DNA of 64,000 nt from Proluteimonas flavola (GCF_021191705.1 NZ_JAIWPU010000039.1:1-64000), one strand, 5' to 3'. Counted from the stretch's first letter, positions 29,927 through 40,238 are shown. Numbers and translations: made by a program. The notes: generated by a model not told the origin, from the letters alone.

Positions 29927-32166
29927 GCCGCCACCACCTTGACCTTGCCGGCCGACAGCGCCGCCGTGGCGCCGTAGCCCGATTCCACCCACGCCGCGCC
30001 GGGCGCGACGCGATCGTCGACCGCTACCTGCAGCGTCGCGGTGCCGACCGCGTTCGCGACCTTGGCCATGCCGCCATCGGCGACGTGACTGGCGGCCGCG
30101 TCGTCGGGATGCAACACGATGCGTGGACCGACGGTCAGCGGATGCGACTGCAGCGCGGCAGCGCGACGGGTCAGACCGTCGACGCGATAGATCGCCTGGC
30201 TGACGGCCAGTTCGAAGCCATCACCGTCGACGACCGGCGCCGCGGACGCGGCCACCGACACCGCCCTGCCCTGCAGGCCTGCACGCAGACCGGCGAGATC
30301 GGTGAACTCGAAGCCCGGGGCCTCGAGCGCGCCACCGAGGGCGCGCAGCACGCGCCAGCCGGCGCGCGCGTCGCCCGGCAGCTTGCCGGCGGCGGTGGCC
30401 TGCTGGTCGCGGCCGTCGAGATTGGTCAGCGTCGCGTCGATTTCGGCGAGTGCGCCGATCGGCAGGATCACGTCGGCGACGGCGCGCGTGGACTGGCAGG
30501 CGAAGTGGCTGAAGGCCACGACCTGCGCAGCGCCCAGCGCCTGCAGCGCCTGCGCCTGGTCGGCGAAGTCCAGACCCGGCTCGATGCCGTAGATCACGTA
30601 CGCGCCGCGGCGCTCGGCCAGCATCGCGTTGGCATCGCGCGAGGTCGGCAGCACGCCGAGACGCGACAGGCCCAGCGCATTGGCGCCGTGCGGAATGCGG
30701 CACAGCGACGCGCCGGTGTCGGCGGCGAGCGCGGCCGCAGCCTTGCGGATGTCGGCCGCGTGCGCGCTGGCTTCCGCCTGCGCGCCGACGATGATCGCCG
30801 CGTGCTTCGCGCCGCGCAGCGCGTCGCCGAGCTCGGCGACCTGCAGCGTCTCGGCGATCTTCGACGGCGCCACGATGGCCTTGTCTTCGATGTCGAAGGT
30901 GAATTCGAAATCGACCGGATTGACCACATAGACCTTGGCGCCGCGCTTCCATGCCTGGCGCACGCGGTGATGCAGCAGCGGCACTTCGTGGCGCAGGTGG
31001 CTGCCGACCAGCAGCACGACATCCGCCTGCTCGAGTTCGGCGACCGGCATCGCGAAGGCTTCCGCGATGGCGCCGTCGGACAGGTCGCGCTGGGCGATGC
31101 GGTGATCGAGGTTGCCGGTGCCCAGGGCCTCGGCCAGACGCGCCAGCAGCGCGCCCTCCTCGTTCGAGGTCGCCGGATGCACCAGCACGCCGAGTTCGTC
31201 GGCCGCGTTGTCGCGCAGGACCGTCATCGCGCGCTCGAGCGCCTCGTCCCACGAGGCCTCGCGCCACTGCCCGCCATCCTTGACCAGCGGATGCACCGCG
31301 CGGTCGTCGGCCGTCAGGCCCTGGTGCGAGTACCGGTCGCGGTCGGAGATCCAGCACTCGTTGACCGCTTCGTTGTCGCGCGGCACGGTGCGCATCACGT
31401 CGCCGCGGCGCAGGTGATGGAACAGGTTGCTGCCCAGCGCGTCGTGGCCGCCGAGCGATTCGCGCGCGATCAGTTCCCACGGACGCGCCCGGAAGCGGAA
31501 CACCTTGTTGGTCAACGCGCCGACCGGGCACACGTCGATGACGTTGCCGGAGAGTTCGGTCGTCAGCGGCTTGCCGTCGTAGGTGCCGATCTGCAGGTTC
31601 TCGCCGCGCTGCATGCCGCCCAGCTCGTAGGTACCGGCGATTTCCGCAGTGAAACGCACGCAGCGCGTGCACTGGATGCAGCGGGTCATCTCGGTGGCGA
31701 CCAGCGGACCGAGGTCCTCGTCGGCGACGACGCGCTTGCGCTCGGCGAAGCGGCTGACCGAACGGCCGTAACCGAGCGAGAGATCCTGCAGTTCGCACTC
31801 GCCGCCCTGATCGCAGATCGGGCAGTCGAGCGGATGGTTGATCAGCAGGAACTCCATCACGTTGCGCTGGGCCTTGAGCGCCTTCTCATTGCGCGTGAAA
31901 ACCTTCAGGCCATCCATCACCGGCGTGGCGCAGGCCGGCGACGGCTTGGGCGCACCGCGGCCGCCGACTTCGGTGTCGACCAGGCACATGCGGCAGTTCG
32001 CGGCGATCGCCAGCTTGTCGTGGTAGCAGAAACGCGGGATCGGAATGCCGGCCTTGTCGGCGGCATGGATGATCATCGAGCCCTTGGGCGCGGCCAGTTC
32101 GACGCCGTCGATGAAGACGGTGACGTGGTCGGGCGGCAGGTTCGGATTGACGGGCTGGGCGCTCAT
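29923..32166 (-). CDS. nuoG: NADH-quinone oxidoreductase subunit G
   Basis: A 747-residue iron-sulfur subunit of the NADH-oxidising module. The N-terminal [2Fe-2S] ferredoxin domain has [15 protein letters not shown], the next segment [11 protein letters not shown], and then a [4Fe-4S] motif [10 protein letters not shown]. The C-terminal two thirds is a molybdopterin-oxidoreductase-like fold. The ATG at 32166 precedes [21 protein letters not shown] farther in-frame start falls in the repeat DNA between nuoF and nuoG and is rejected. Confidence 0.98.
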   Translation of the reverse strand: MSAQPVNPNLPPDHVTVFIDGVELAAPKGSMIIHAADKAGIPIPRFCYHDKLAIAANCRMCLVDTEVGGRGAPKPSPACATPVMDGLKVFTRNEKALKAQRNVMEFLLINHPLDCPICDQGGECELQDLSLGYGRSVSRFAERKRVVADEDLGPLVATEMTRCIQCTRCVRFTAEIAGTYELGGMQRGENLQIGTYDGKPLTTELSGNVIDVCPVGALTNKVFRFRARPWELIARESLGGHDALGSNLFHHLRRGDVMRTVPRDNEAVNECWISDRDRYSHQGLTADDRAVHPLVKDGGQWREASWDEALERAMTVLRDNAADELGVLVHPATSNEEGALLARLAEALGTGNLDHRIAQRDLSDGAIAEAFAMPVAELEQADVVLLVGSHLRHEVPLLHHRVRQAWKRGAKVYVVNPVDFEFTFDIEDKAIVAPSKIAETLQVAELGDALRGAKHAAIIVGAQAEASAHAADIRKAAAALAADTGASLCRIPHGANALGLSRLGVLPTSRDANAMLAERRGAYVIYGIEPGLDFADQAQALQALGAAQVVAFSHFACQSTRAVADVILPIGALAEIDATLTNLDGRDQQATAAGKLPGDARAGWRVLRALGGALEAPGFEFTDLAGLRAGLQGRAVSVAASAAPVVDGDGFELAVSQAIYRVDGLTRRAAALQSHPLTVGPRIVLHPDDAAASHVADGGMAKVANAVGTATLQVAVDDRVAPGAAWVESGYGATAALSAGKVKVVAA

Positions 32167-32183
32167 GGATTGGCTCCTGTCGG

Positions 32184-32276
32184 AGCCGGGATTGGGGACT
32201 GGGGATTGGGGATTCGCCACAGCGAAGCCCGGATCCCGCCTTTCCGAATCCCGAATCCCGAATTACGAATCCCGGC
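32184..32276. repeat. Inverted pair of heptad repeats inside the nuo operon
   Basis: A G-rich array (GGGATTGGGGACTGGGGATT, 32188-32207) faces a C-rich array (CCGAATCCCGAATCCCGAAT, 32244-32263) in the 112-bp nuoF-nuoG gap, the only repeat inside the operon. The two arrays are complementary and could fold in the mRNA just before the nuoG start. Confidence 0.75.
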
Positions 32277-32278
32277 CT

Positions 32279-33646
32279 TCATGCCGCCACCGCCTTCGGC
32301 ACCACGGTGCCGTTGCGCTGGTCGTCGACGAGGAAGCGCTTGTTGAGAATCGCGTACTCGAACTCGTCCCAGAAGTGGCGCAGAAAGCCCTGCACCGGCC
32401 AGGCGGCCGCTTCACCGAACGCGCAGATGGTATGCCCCTCGATCTGACCGGCCGCGGCCCGCAGCATCTGCAGGTCCTCGACCGTCGCGGTGTGGTCGGC
32501 GATGCGGCACAGCATGCGGTACATCCAGCCGGTGCCTTCGCGGCACGGCGTGCACTGGCCGCAGCTTTCCTTGTAGTAGAAGCGCGCGATGCGTCGGCAG
32601 GCGCGCACCATGCAGGTCGTGTCGTCCATGACGATCACCGCGCCCGAGCCGAGGCCGGAACCGGCCTTCTGCAGCGCGTCGTAATCCATCGTCAGGCCCA
32701 TCATGACCTCGCCCGGCAGCACCGGCATCGAGGAGCCGCCCGGAATCACGCCCTTGATCGTGCGGCCTTCGCGCATGCCGCCGCACAGCGCCAGCAGTTC
32801 CGAGAACGGCGTGCCCAGACGGATCTCGTGGTTGCCCGGCCTGGCCACATGACCGGAGACCGAGAAGATCTTGCAGCCGCCGTTGTTGGGCTTGCCCAGA
32901 TCCATGAACCACTGCGCGCCGTTGCGCACGATCGCCGGCACCGACGCGTAGGTCTCGGTGTTGTTGATCGTCGTCGGCTTGCCGTACAGACCGAAGTTGG
33001 CCGGGAACGGCGGCTTGAAGCGCGGCTGGCCCTTCTTGCCTTCCAGCGACTCCATCAGCGCGGTCTCTTCGCCGCAGATGTAGGCGCCCGCGCCGAGCGC
33101 GTTGTAGATGTCGACGTCGATGCCCGAACCCAGGATGTCCTTGCCCAGCCAGCCGTTGGCATAGGCCTCGGCGGTGGCTTCTTCCAGATGCTCGAAGGGT
33201 TCGTGGTGGAACTCGCCGCGCAGGTAGTTGTAGGCCACCGTCGAGCCGGTCGCGTAGCACGCGATCGCCATGCCCTCGATGACCGCATGCGGGTTGTAGC
33301 GCAGGATGTCGCGGTCTTTCGCGGTGCCCGGCTCGGATTCGTCCGAATTGCAGAGGATGTACTTCTGCATCTCGCCCTTGGGCATGAAGCTCCACTTCAG
33401 GCCGGTCGGGAATCCCGCGCCGCCGCGGCCGCGCAGGCCCGACTGCTTGACCATCTCGATGACGTCGGCCGGCGGGATCTTCTCTTCGAGAATCCTGCGC
33501 AGCGCGCTGTAACCACCCGTCTTGAGGTAGTTCTCGTAGGACCACGGCTTGTCGAAATGCAGCGTGGTGTAGACCGCCTGGTGTTCCTTCGGCGCAGGCC
33601 CGACGGGCCCGTAACCTTCGGAAGACTTGGGATGGTGATGTGCCAT
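32279..33646 (-). CDS. nuoF: NADH-quinone oxidoreductase subunit F
   Basis: A 455-residue flavoprotein subunit that binds NADH and FMN and carries cluster N3. The nucleotide-binding motif [17 protein letters not shown], the FMN region [14 protein letters not shown] and the cluster ligands [10 protein letters not shown], plus a distal Cys in [10 protein letters not shown], are visible. The ATG at 33646 starts [11 protein letters not shown]; a longer upstream frame lies in nuoE. It starts 14 bp after nuoE. Confidence 0.98.
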   Translation of the reverse strand: MAHHHPKSSEGYGPVGPAPKEHQAVYTTLHFDKPWSYENYLKTGGYSALRRILEEKIPPADVIEMVKQSGLRGRGGAGFPTGLKWSFMPKGEMQKYILCNSDESEPGTAKDRDILRYNPHAVIEGMAIACYATGSTVAYNYLRGEFHHEPFEHLEEATAEAYANGWLGKDILGSGIDVDIYNALGAGAYICGEETALMESLEGKKGQPRFKPPFPANFGLYGKPTTINNTETYASVPAIVRNGAQWFMDLGKPNNGGCKIFSVSGHVARPGNHEIRLGTPFSELLALCGGMREGRTIKGVIPGGSSMPVLPGEVMMGLTMDYDALQKAGSGLGSGAVIVMDDTTCMVRACRRIARFYYKESCGQCTPCREGTGWMYRMLCRIADHTATVEDLQMLRAAAGQIEGHTICAFGEAAAWPVQGFLRHFWDEFEYAILNKRFLVDDQRNGTVVPKAVAA

Positions 33647-33660
33647 GTCCGCGCGATGCC

Positions 33661-34188
33661 CTACTTCAGACCGTCGATCAGCTCGTCCACCGTCTCGGGT
33701 GTGAGCTTCTCGTGGTAATGACCGTTGATGACCACGACCGGCGCGCCGCAGCACGCGGCGACGCACTCTTCCTCGCGCTTGAGGAAGACGCGGCCGTCGG
33801 CAGTGGATTCACCCAGCTTGCAGCCGAGCTTCTTCTCGGCGTGCGCGACCAGATCCTCGGCGCCGTTGAGCCAGCAGCTGATGTTGGTGCAGAAGGCGAC
33901 GTTGTTGCGGCCGACCTGTTCGGTTTCGAACATCGAGTAGAACGTCGCGACCTCGTAGGCCCACACCGGCGGCAGGCCCAGATACTTGGCGACGCCGGCG
34001 ATCAGTTCGTCGGTCAGCCAGCCGTTGTTCTGCTCCTGCGCCGCGAACAGGCCCTGCAGCACCGCGGACCGCTTGCGGTCTTCGGGGAACTTGGTCAACC
34101 AGTGGTCGATGTGCGCGCGCGTGTCGCCGCTGAGCACGACCATCGGGTCGACGTTGCGGGCGTTCTCGAAATTGCCAGTCGCCTTCAT
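33661..34188 (-). CDS. nuoE: NADH-quinone oxidoreductase subunit E
   Basis: A 175-residue thioredoxin-like subunit with the [2Fe-2S] cluster N1a. Ligands are FCTNISC (C-x4-C) and CVAAC (C-x3-C). The N-terminal region includes [19 protein letters not shown]. Its ATG overlaps the nuoD stop by four bases. Confidence 0.98.
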   Translation of the reverse strand: MKATGNFENARNVDPMVVLSGDTRAHIDHWLTKFPEDRKRSAVLQGLFAAQEQNNGWLTDELIAGVAKYLGLPPVWAYEVATFYSMFETEQVGRNNVAFCTNISCWLNGAEDLVAHAEKKLGCKLGESTADGRVFLKREEECVAACCGAPVVVINGHYHEKLTPETVDELIDGLK

Positions 34189-35498
34189 CGGTCGACTTCT
34201 CCGAACACGATGTCATAGGTACCGATCATCGCCACCACGTCGGACAGCATGTGCCCGCTGGTGATGGCGTCCATCGACGAGAGGTGCGCGAAACCGGGCG
34301 CGCGCAGGTGCACGCGGAACGGCTTGTTCGCGCCGTCGGAGACCAGGTAGCAGCCGAACTCGCCCTTCGGGGCCTCCACGGCGCTGTAGGTCTCGCCGGC
34401 GGGCACGCTGTAGCCCTCGGTGAACAGCTTGAAGTGGTGGATCAGCGCTTCCATGTCGTCCTTCATCGACTCACGCGACGGCGGCGACACCTTGTAGTTG
34501 TCGAGCATGACCGGGCCGGGGTTGGCCCGCAGCCAGTTGACGCACTGCTGGATGATCTTCGCCGACTCGCGCATCTCGAACACGCGCACGAGGTAGCGGT
34601 CGTAGCAGTCGCCGTTGACGCCCACCGCGATGTCGAAATCGACGTCGGCGTACCTGGCGTAGGGCTGGGTCTTGCGCAGATCCCACTCGACGCCTGAACC
34701 GCGCAGCATCGGACCGGTCATGCCCCAGGCCTTGGCGAGATCCGGCGGAATCACGCCGATGCCGACGGTGCGCTGCTTCCAGATGCGGTTGTCGGTGAGC
34801 AGGGTTTCGTACTCGTCGACGCGCTTGGGGAAATCCTTCGCGAACGCCTCGAGATAATCGAGCATCGAGCCGCCGCGCCACTTGTTGAAGCGCTTGAGCT
34901 TCTCGCCCTTGCGCCAGCGCGATTCGGCGTACTGCGGCATCTGCGCCGGGAGGTCGCGGTAGACGCCGCCGGGACGGTAGTAGGTCGCGTGCATGCGCGC
35001 GCCCGACACCGCCTCGTAGACGTCCATCAGCTCTTCGCGCTCGCGGAACGCGTACAGCATCACCGCCATCGCGCCGAGATCGAGCGCGTTCGAACCCACC
35101 CACATCAGGTGGTTGAGGATGCGCGTGATCTCGTCGAACAGCGTGCGGATCCACTGCGCACGCTCGGGCGCCTCGATCCCCATCAGGGTCTCGATCGCGC
35201 GCACGTAGGCGTGCTCGTTGCACATCATCGACACGTAGTCGAGCCGGTCCATGTAGCCGATCGACTGGTTGAACGGCTTGGACTCGGCCAGCTTCTCGGT
35301 GCCACGGTGCAGCAGGCCGATGTGCGGATCGGCGCGCATCACGGTCTCGCCGTCCATTTCCAGGATCAGGCGCAGCACGCCGTGCGCGGACGGATGCTGG
35401 GGACCGAAGTTGAACGTGTAGTTGCGGATTTCCTGCTTCAGCGCTTCCGCACTCGGCGTCGCGTTGGCGTGCAGCGAGGTGGTCGGCACGGCGCTCAC
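34185..35498 (-). CDS. nuoD: NADH-quinone oxidoreductase subunit D
   Basis: A 437-residue, 49-kDa-type subunit that lines the quinone-reduction site with NuoB. Conserved segments are [16 protein letters not shown] and [12 protein letters not shown], with the quinone-site histidine near [10 protein letters not shown]. No ATG lies in frame between the nuoC stop and the conserved region, so translation most likely begins at GTG (35498), which overlaps the nuoC TGA as GTGA. Confidence 0.96.
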   Translation of the reverse strand: MSAVPTTSLHANATPSAEALKQEIRNYTFNFGPQHPSAHGVLRLILEMDGETVMRADPHIGLLHRGTEKLAESKPFNQSIGYMDRLDYVSMMCNEHAYVRAIETLMGIEAPERAQWIRTLFDEITRILNHLMWVGSNALDLGAMAVMLYAFREREELMDVYEAVSGARMHATYYRPGGVYRDLPAQMPQYAESRWRKGEKLKRFNKWRGGSMLDYLEAFAKDFPKRVDEYETLLTDNRIWKQRTVGIGVIPPDLAKAWGMTGPMLRGSGVEWDLRKTQPYARYADVDFDIAVGVNGDCYDRYLVRVFEMRESAKIIQQCVNWLRANPGPVMLDNYKVSPPSRESMKDDMEALIHHFKLFTEGYSVPAGETYSAVEAPKGEFGCYLVSDGANKPFRVHLRAPGFAHLSSMDAITSGHMLSDVVAMIGTYDIVFGEVDR

Positions 35499-36253
35499 TT
35501 GGCGGCCTCCACGCGACGCGCGGCCTGTTCGCCGCTCGCGGTCGCGAAGCGGGCGTCGTCGCGGATCACGCGCGGCACGCCGACACGCGGTTCGACCGAG
35601 GTCACCGGCTCGTACACCACGCGCTTGCGCTCGGCGTCGTAACGCACTTCGACATTGCCGATCAACGGGAAATCCTTGCGGAACGGGTGACCGACGAAGC
35701 CGTAGTCGGTCAGGATGCGGCGCAGGTCCGGGTGACCTTCGAAGATCACGCCGAACAGGTCGAACGCTTCGCGCTCGAACCAGTTCGCGACCGGCCACAG
35801 ACCGGTCAGCGAGGAGACGACCGGCAGGTCGTCGCTGGGCGCGAAGCACTTCAGCGTTACGCGCTGGTTGTGCTGGATCGACAGCAACTGCGCAACCGCG
35901 GCGAAGCGGCGCTGCGGCACCGGAATCGCGGCATCGCCCTGCGGTTGCGACACCTGGCGGCTGCCGGTTTCGCCGAACTTGAAGCGACCGGGGCCACGGC
36001 CTTCGACGCCGCGGCTGAAACCTTCGGAGGACACGTCGGTGTCCCACTCGTCGCTGCCGTGGCCGAGGTAGTCGACACCGCAGACGTCGATCAGCGATTC
36101 GAAGCCGAACGCGTCGCGCAATGCGCGCGCGGCGTCGAGCCAGTCGCCGGCGGTGGTGATCGTCACCTCGCCGCGCGGCAGTGCGACCGCCACGTCGGCG
36201 TCGGGAAAGCGCGCGCGCAAGCGCGCGGCGAACGCGGTGGAGGACTCACGCAT
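35495..36253 (-). CDS. nuoC: NADH-quinone oxidoreductase subunit C
   Basis: A 252-residue, 30-kDa-type subunit of the hydrogenase-like module. The signature [20 protein letters not shown] is present, with the following [18 protein letters not shown]. Between [15 protein letters not shown] and the core there is a Gly/Arg-rich insertion of about 35 residues ([18 protein letters not shown]). The start at 36253 overlaps the nuoB 3' end by 8 bp. Confidence 0.96.
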   Translation of the reverse strand: MRESSTAFAARLRARFPDADVAVALPRGEVTITTAGDWLDAARALRDAFGFESLIDVCGVDYLGHGSDEWDTDVSSEGFSRGVEGRGPGRFKFGETGSRQVSQPQGDAAIPVPQRRFAAVAQLLSIQHNQRVTLKCFAPSDDLPVVSSLTGLWPVANWFEREAFDLFGVIFEGHPDLRRILTDYGFVGHPFRKDFPLIGNVEVRYDAERKRVVYEPVTSVEPRVGVPRVIRDDARFATASGEQAARRVEAAK

Positions 36254-36824
36254 CGCGCTGCCCCGTCTTGGTGTCGCCGAAGTTGGTGGCGCGGCGGATC
36301 TTCTTCTGCAGTTGCAGGATGCCGTAAACCAGCGCTTCGGCCGTCGGCGGGCAGCCCGGCACGTAGATGTCGACCGGCACGATGCGATCGCAACCGCGCA
36401 CCACCGAATACGAGTAGTGGTAGTAGCCGCCACCGTTGGCGCAGCTGCCCATCGAGATGACCCACTTCGGATCCGGCATCTGGTCGTAGACCTTGCGCAG
36501 CGCCGGGGCCATCTTGTTGACCAGCGTACCGGCCACGATCATCACGTCCGACTGGCGCGGCGACGGGCGGAAGACCACCCCGTAGCGGTCGAGATCGAGG
36601 CGCGCCGCACCGGCGTGCATCATTTCCACCGCGCAGCAGGCGAGACCGAAGGTCATCGGCCACATGGAGCCGGTGCGTGCCCAGTTGAGCAGCACATCGG
36701 AACTGGTCGTGACGAAACCGCGCTCGAGCAGCGGGTTCTCGCCTTCCGGGCGCAGGATGTCGTCCACGCGGCCTTCCGGCAGCGGGTTGTTCATCAGGCG
36801 CGCGACGGTCTGGTTCACTCCCAT
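36246..36824 (-). CDS. nuoB: NADH-quinone oxidoreductase subunit B
   Basis: A 192-residue subunit carrying the terminal cluster N2 next to quinone. Ligand motifs are [20 protein letters not shown] and VPGCPP. The ATG at 36824 begins [14 protein letters not shown] and overlaps nuoA by 10 bp. An in-frame GTG at 36818, which would give a GTGA overlap, is an alternative two codons later. Confidence 0.98.
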   Translation of the reverse strand: MGVNQTVARLMNNPLPEGRVDDILRPEGENPLLERGFVTTSSDVLLNWARTGSMWPMTFGLACCAVEMMHAGAARLDLDRYGVVFRPSPRQSDVMIVAGTLVNKMAPALRKVYDQMPDPKWVISMGSCANGGGYYHYSYSVVRGCDRIVPVDIYVPGCPPTAEALVYGILQLQKKIRRATNFGDTKTGQRDA

Positions 36825-37171
36825 TCCAGCGCTCCCTTCTTCCACACGTAGACGAAGCCGAGCAGCAGCATGCCGGCGAAGATGCCCATCTCGATCAGAC
36901 CCAGCACGCCGAGTTCACGGAACACGGTGGCCCAGGGCACGATGAAGATGATTTCCAGATCGAAGACGATGAACTGGATCGCGATGAGGTAATAGCGCAC
37001 GTCGAACTGCATGCGCGCGTCTTCGAAGGCTTCGAATCCGCATTCGTAGGGCGACAGCTTTTCCAGCGTCGGGCGCTTGGGCCCCAGCAGGTTGCCAATG
37101 ATCAGCAATGCAATGCCGATCCCCGTGGCAACGATCAGGAACAGCAGGGTCGGCAGATATTCGGCCAGCAC
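36815..37171 (-). CDS. nuoA: NADH-quinone oxidoreductase subunit A
   Basis: A 118-residue, three-helix membrane subunit at the quinone channel. The motif [20 protein letters not shown], with its conserved Cys loop, is diagnostic. The start codon appears to be GTG (37171). It is the first gene of the complete, uninterrupted nuoA-N series. The 345-bp gap before it, up to tRNA-Leu, should hold the nuo promoter, but I could not assign -35 and -10 boxes with confidence; only a terminator near 37447 is clear there. Confidence 0.96.
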   Translation of the reverse strand: MLAEYLPTLLFLIVATGIGIALLIIGNLLGPKRPTLEKLSPYECGFEAFEDARMQFDVRYYLIAIQFIVFDLEIIFIVPWATVFRELGVLGLIEMGIFAGMLLLGFVYVWKKGALEWE

Positions 37172-37446
37172 TCGGATGTTCTCTCGGCTACGGCCGCAAT
37201 GTGCGGCCTTGGCTCGGCGCCTGTGGACGCCGCATTCTCGAAGCGTCGAAGCGCTTCACGAAGGCCGGGCGATGCACGTGGTGTGCGATCGCCCGATCCC
37301 GGCAATTGTACCGGTTACAGAACTGGTGAGTAAACGATTTCCGGCGCCGCCCGGACCGCTTGAACGCCGCATCGAGCCGCAGCGGGGAACACCGCGTTGA
37401 AGTACGCGCGCGAATGATTCCCGTCCGCGCACAAATGCATGCATCC

Positions 37447-37487
37447 GCACACGAAAAAGCCCCGCGTGCGCGAGGCTTTTCGTGTGC
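37447..37487 (-). terminator. Bidirectional terminator between tRNA-Leu and nuoA
   Basis: GCACACGAAAA(A)GCC and GGCTTTTCGTGTGC form a long stem around a GC-rich loop, with A and T tracts on both sides. It lies 30 bp after the tRNA-Leu 3' end on the minus strand and would end the tpiA-secG-tRNA transcript. Confidence 0.85.
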
Positions 37488-37516
37488 GATACGCGAAAGG
37501 CGCATCGCTGCCTGGT

Positions 37517-37601
37517 TGGTGCCCAAGGGGGGACTCGAACCCCCACGACCTAAGCCGCTACCACCTCAAGGTAGTGCGTCTACCAATTCCGCCACCTGGG
37601 C
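37517..37601 (-). tRNA. tRNA-Leu (GAG)
   Basis: An 85-nt tRNA with a long variable arm (TAGCGGCTTAGGTCGTG region), anticodon loop CTTGAGG giving GAG, T-loop TTCGAGT and an encoded CCA end. The acceptor stem GCCCAGG/CTTGGGC pairs fully, with one G-T. It reads CUC/CUU codons. The secG-tRNA-Leu-nuoA order is conserved in related bacteria. Confidence 0.97.
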
Positions 37602-37662
37602 AGGCCAATCCAAAACCTCATCCGTGCCTGTCGCCCCGGCGAGCCGCGCATTGTAATCCCAA

Positions 37663-38106
37663 TCAATCGTCCTGGGGAGTGGGCTGCGGCGATTCCTGCG
37701 AAGAATTTTCCGGCGCAGGCGGCGCGGCCGGCACTGCACCGTCGGCCGCCGGTGCCGTCGGCACGGTCGCGTCGGCAGGTGCGACCGGCGTGGCTGGCGC
37801 ACCTTCGACCGGCGCGGTCGGCACCTGGCCGCCCATGACACCCAGATCCATGTCCAGCGCGTTCGGATTCGCGCGGTGCATCGCGTACCAGGCCATGAAC
37901 AGCGTGATCGCGAAGAAGCTGATCGCCAGCCACTTCGTCGCCTTCGACAGGAAGTTGGACGAGCCACGCGCACCGAACACGGTCGCGGACGCACCGCCAC
38001 CGAAGCCGGAGCCGGCCGCGGCGCCTGCGCCGCGCTGCATGAGGATCAACGCGATCATCGCGATGGCGATGATGACGAACAGGATGTTGAAGACGGTCAG
38101 CAGCAT
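37663..38106 (-). CDS. secG: Preprotein translocase subunit SecG
   Basis: A 147-residue inner-membrane protein that assists SecYEG protein export. Two helices flank the conserved loop: FNILFVIIAIAMIALILMQ, then GGGASATVFGARGSSNFL, then WLAISFFAITLFMAWY. After about residue 80 there is a long Ala/Pro/Val-rich tail, so it is larger than E. coli SecG (110). It lies between tpiA and tRNA-Leu. Confidence 0.96.
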   Translation of the reverse strand: MLLTVFNILFVIIAIAMIALILMQRGAGAAAGSGFGGGASATVFGARGSSNFLSKATKWLAISFFAITLFMAWYAMHRANPNALDMDLGVMGGQVPTAPVEGAPATPVAPADATVPTAPAADGAVPAAPPAPENSSQESPQPTPQDD

Positions 38107-38164
38107 TGCATGGGTGCTCTGGGGAGCCCGTGGACGGGCCTTGTGTCGGAAGCGCCGGCTGCGC

Positions 38165-38908
38165 TCAGCGCGCGGCCGCGGCGGCGATGGCCAGGAAGTC
38201 TTCGGCGGCCAGCGAGGCGCCGCCGATCAATCCGCCGTCGACGTCGGGCTGCGAGAACAGCGCAGCGGCATTGTCGGGCTTGCAGCTGCCGCCATAGAGC
38301 AGCGGCAACGAATCGGCGATTCTAGCATCCTGCCGGGCGACCACGCCACGCAGGAACGCGTGGACAGCCTGCGCCTGCCCGGGGCTCGCGGTCAGGCCGG
38401 TGCCGATCGCCCAGACCGGTTCGTAGGCGACGATCGCGCCGTCGAATGCGGCGATACCCGCCTCGGCCAGCACGGCCTCGACCTGGGCGGCGATCACGTC
38501 TTCGGTGCGCCCGGCCTCGCGTTGCCCGCGGGTCTCGCCCACGCACAGGATCGGCACCAGGCCGGCGGCGCGTGCGGCGACGAACTTGGCCGCGACCAGC
38601 ACATCGGCTTCGCCATGGTACTGGCGGCGTTCGGAGTGACCGACCAGCGCGTAGCGCGCGCCGACATCGGCGACCATCGCCGCACTGACCTCGCCGGTGT
38701 AGGCGCCCGTGTCATGGGCACTGATGTCCTGCGCGCCGACATCCACGCCCTGCGCGGCCTGGGCCACCAGCGGCAGGTAGGGGAACGGCGGCAGCACGAT
38801 GGCTTCGACCCCGGCCGGCAGGCGGGCCGCGATGGCGTCCACCAGCCCGGTGGCGAAGGTGCGGCTGCCGTGCAGCTTCCAGTTTCCAGCGACGATCCTG
38901 CGGCGCAT
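38165..38908 (-). CDS. tpiA: Triosephosphate isomerase
   Basis: A 247-residue (beta/alpha)8 enzyme interconverting dihydroxyacetone phosphate and glyceraldehyde 3-phosphate in glycolysis. The substrate lysine is in GNWKLHG (residues 8-14), the catalytic His in ALVGHSERR, and the catalytic Glu in AYEPVWAIGTG, followed by the flexible lid. Length is typical (about 250). The ATG at 38908 gives MRRRIVAGNWK. It is 58 bp upstream of secG. Confidence 0.98.
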   Translation of the reverse strand: MRRRIVAGNWKLHGSRTFATGLVDAIAARLPAGVEAIVLPPFPYLPLVAQAAQGVDVGAQDISAHDTGAYTGEVSAAMVADVGARYALVGHSERRQYHGEADVLVAAKFVAARAAGLVPILCVGETRGQREAGRTEDVIAAQVEAVLAEAGIAAFDGAIVAYEPVWAIGTGLTASPGQAQAVHAFLRGVVARQDARIADSLPLLYGGSCKPDNAAALFSQPDVDGGLIGGASLAAEDFLAIAAAAAR

Positions 38909-38971
38909 GGGCGACTCCGTATGGCGGAAGGCGGACGAGGATAGCCGATACGGCCAAAGCGTTTCCCTGCC

Positions 38972-39121
38972 TTCGTGCGCAACGACTTCGGCGTGCAGGT
39001 CAAGTTGACCGACGCACTCGCGCTGAAGGCCGGCTTCGCGATCCGCCACAATACCGATGTCCCCGAGGACCGTCGCCGCACCGATCGGCTGACGACGGTG
39101 AATGTGGTGTGTGGGTTTTAG
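38972..39121 (+). pseudogene. 3' remnant of a DUF481 outer-membrane protein gene
   Basis: Plus-strand codons from 38972 to the TAG at 39119-39121 read FVRNDFGVQVKLTDALALKA, then GFAIRHNTDVPEDRRRTDRL, and end TTVNVVCGF. This is the characteristic C-terminus of DUF481 (YdiY-like) beta-barrel proteins, including the closing Phe typical of outer-membrane barrels. The frame is closed by TAG at 38942-38944, and tpiA occupies the DNA further upstream. About 50 codons of a gene usually 250 or more codons long therefore remain. It is a decayed relic cut off by tpiA-side DNA; heptad repeats begin within 6 bp of its stop. Confidence 0.72.
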
Positions 39122-39126
39122 GAGCC

Positions 39127-39181
39127 GGGATTGGGGATTGGGGATTGGGGATTGGGGATTGGGGATTGGGGATTGGGGATT
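39127..39181 (+). repeat. Eight-unit GGGATTG tandem array with G-quadruplex potential
   Basis: Eight perfect heptad units GGGATTG (the last lacking G) run without a mismatch. A degenerate complementary C-rich array (CCCCAAGTCCCGAATCCCCG) lies at 39257-39276, just after the oxygenase stop. G3-4 runs spaced by ATT fit an intramolecular G-quadruplex on the plus strand. The 375-bp gap between tpiA and the oxygenase gene holds this array and the DUF481 relic. Confidence 0.9.
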
Positions 39182-39283
39182 CAAAGCAGAACCCCAGACA
39201 CGGATACGGCGCCAATGCAGGCGCCGTTCCGAATCCAACGGACGAATGTCCAGTCACCCCAAGTCCCGAATCCCCGATCCCGG

Positions 39284-40222
39284 CTATTTCAGCTTGATCT
39301 CGCGTAGCCGCTCCTCGAGATAGCCCTGCGCGGTGATGGCTTCGGGATAGCGGCTCGGGCTGTCGGCCGTCACCGTCGACGGCAGCACGTCGATGAGGAA
39401 ATCCGGATTCGGGTGCAGGAAGAACGGCACCGAGTAGCGCGGCTTGCGCGCCTGCTCGCCCGGCGGATTGGTCACGCGGTGCGTCGTCGACGGGTACACG
39501 TGGTTGGTCAGGCGCTGCAGCATGTCGCCGATGTTGACGACGATGGTGTCGGCGTCCGACGTGAAGGGCACCCACTCGCCCTGCTTTGACTTCACTTCCA
39601 GACCCGCTGCCGACGCGCCGACCAGCAGCGTGATCAGGTTGATGTCCTCGTGCGCGCCGGCGCGCTCGTTCGGGATGTCGTCCGTTGTGATCGGCGGGTA
39701 GTGGATCGGTCGCAGGATCGAGTTGCCGGAATCGGTCTTGTCGACGAAGTAGTCCTCCGGCAGGCCGATGTGCAGCGCCAGCGCCGACAGCACCTTCGAG
39801 CCCAGCGCATCGAGCGTCCGGTACAGGCCGTAGCCCTGCTCGCGGAAGCCCGGCACCTCGGTCGGCCACAGGTTCGGCGGCATCACCTCGCGGTACTTCG
39901 AGTCGTCCGGAATCTCGCGGCCGATGTGCCAGAACTCCTTGAGGTCGAAGTGCTTCGCGCCCTTCGCGGTCTCGACGCCGAACGCGGTATAGCCGCGCGC
40001 GCCGCCACCGCCGGCCACGTGGTACTGCTTCTTCGTCGCTTCGGGCAGCGCGAAGAAGGCCTTGAACACGTCGTAGGCGCCGTCGATCTGCGACTGCGGG
40101 ATGCCGTGGCCGTTGATGCCGGCGAAGCCCCACTCGCGGTAGGCGGCGCCGAGTTCGGCGACGAAGGCCTCGCGGTCGGTGTCGAAGCGGCGGATGTCGA
40201 GGGTGGGTATACGGGAGGCCAT
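39284..40222 (-). CDS. 2-oxoglutarate/Fe(II)-type oxygenase, isopenicillin N synthase family
   Basis: A 312-residue non-haem iron oxygenase. The facial triad is in AHEDINLITLL (H-x-D) and STTHRVTNP (distal His), and the 2-oxoglutarate-binding arginine is probably in KPRYSVPFF. The N-terminal DIOX_N domain includes YREWGFAGINGHGIP. The family includes isopenicillin N synthase, ethylene-forming and flavonol-type enzymes, and the substrate here cannot be assigned. It starts 16 bp after glmM on the same strand. Confidence 0.88.
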   Translation of the reverse strand: MASRIPTLDIRRFDTDREAFVAELGAAYREWGFAGINGHGIPQSQIDGAYDVFKAFFALPEATKKQYHVAGGGGARGYTAFGVETAKGAKHFDLKEFWHIGREIPDDSKYREVMPPNLWPTEVPGFREQGYGLYRTLDALGSKVLSALALHIGLPEDYFVDKTDSGNSILRPIHYPPITTDDIPNERAGAHEDINLITLLVGASAAGLEVKSKQGEWVPFTSDADTIVVNIGDMLQRLTNHVYPSTTHRVTNPPGEQARKPRYSVPFFLHPNPDFLIDVLPSTVTADSPSRYPEAITAQGYLEERLREIKLK

Positions 40223-40238
40223 GACGGATTCCTTGGAA

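Noticed and set aside
29851-32346. An 831-codon plus-strand open frame
   Set aside because: Antisense of nuoG; composition is His/Arg/Asp-rich and without motifs.
37602-37662. Separate promoter for tRNA-Leu (TACAAT box)
   Set aside because: No -35 at proper spacing, and the box is more than 50 bp from the tRNA; co-transcription with secG is simpler.
39127-39181. CRISPR-like periodicity
   Set aside because: Units are 7 bp with no spacers; it is a simple tandem array.
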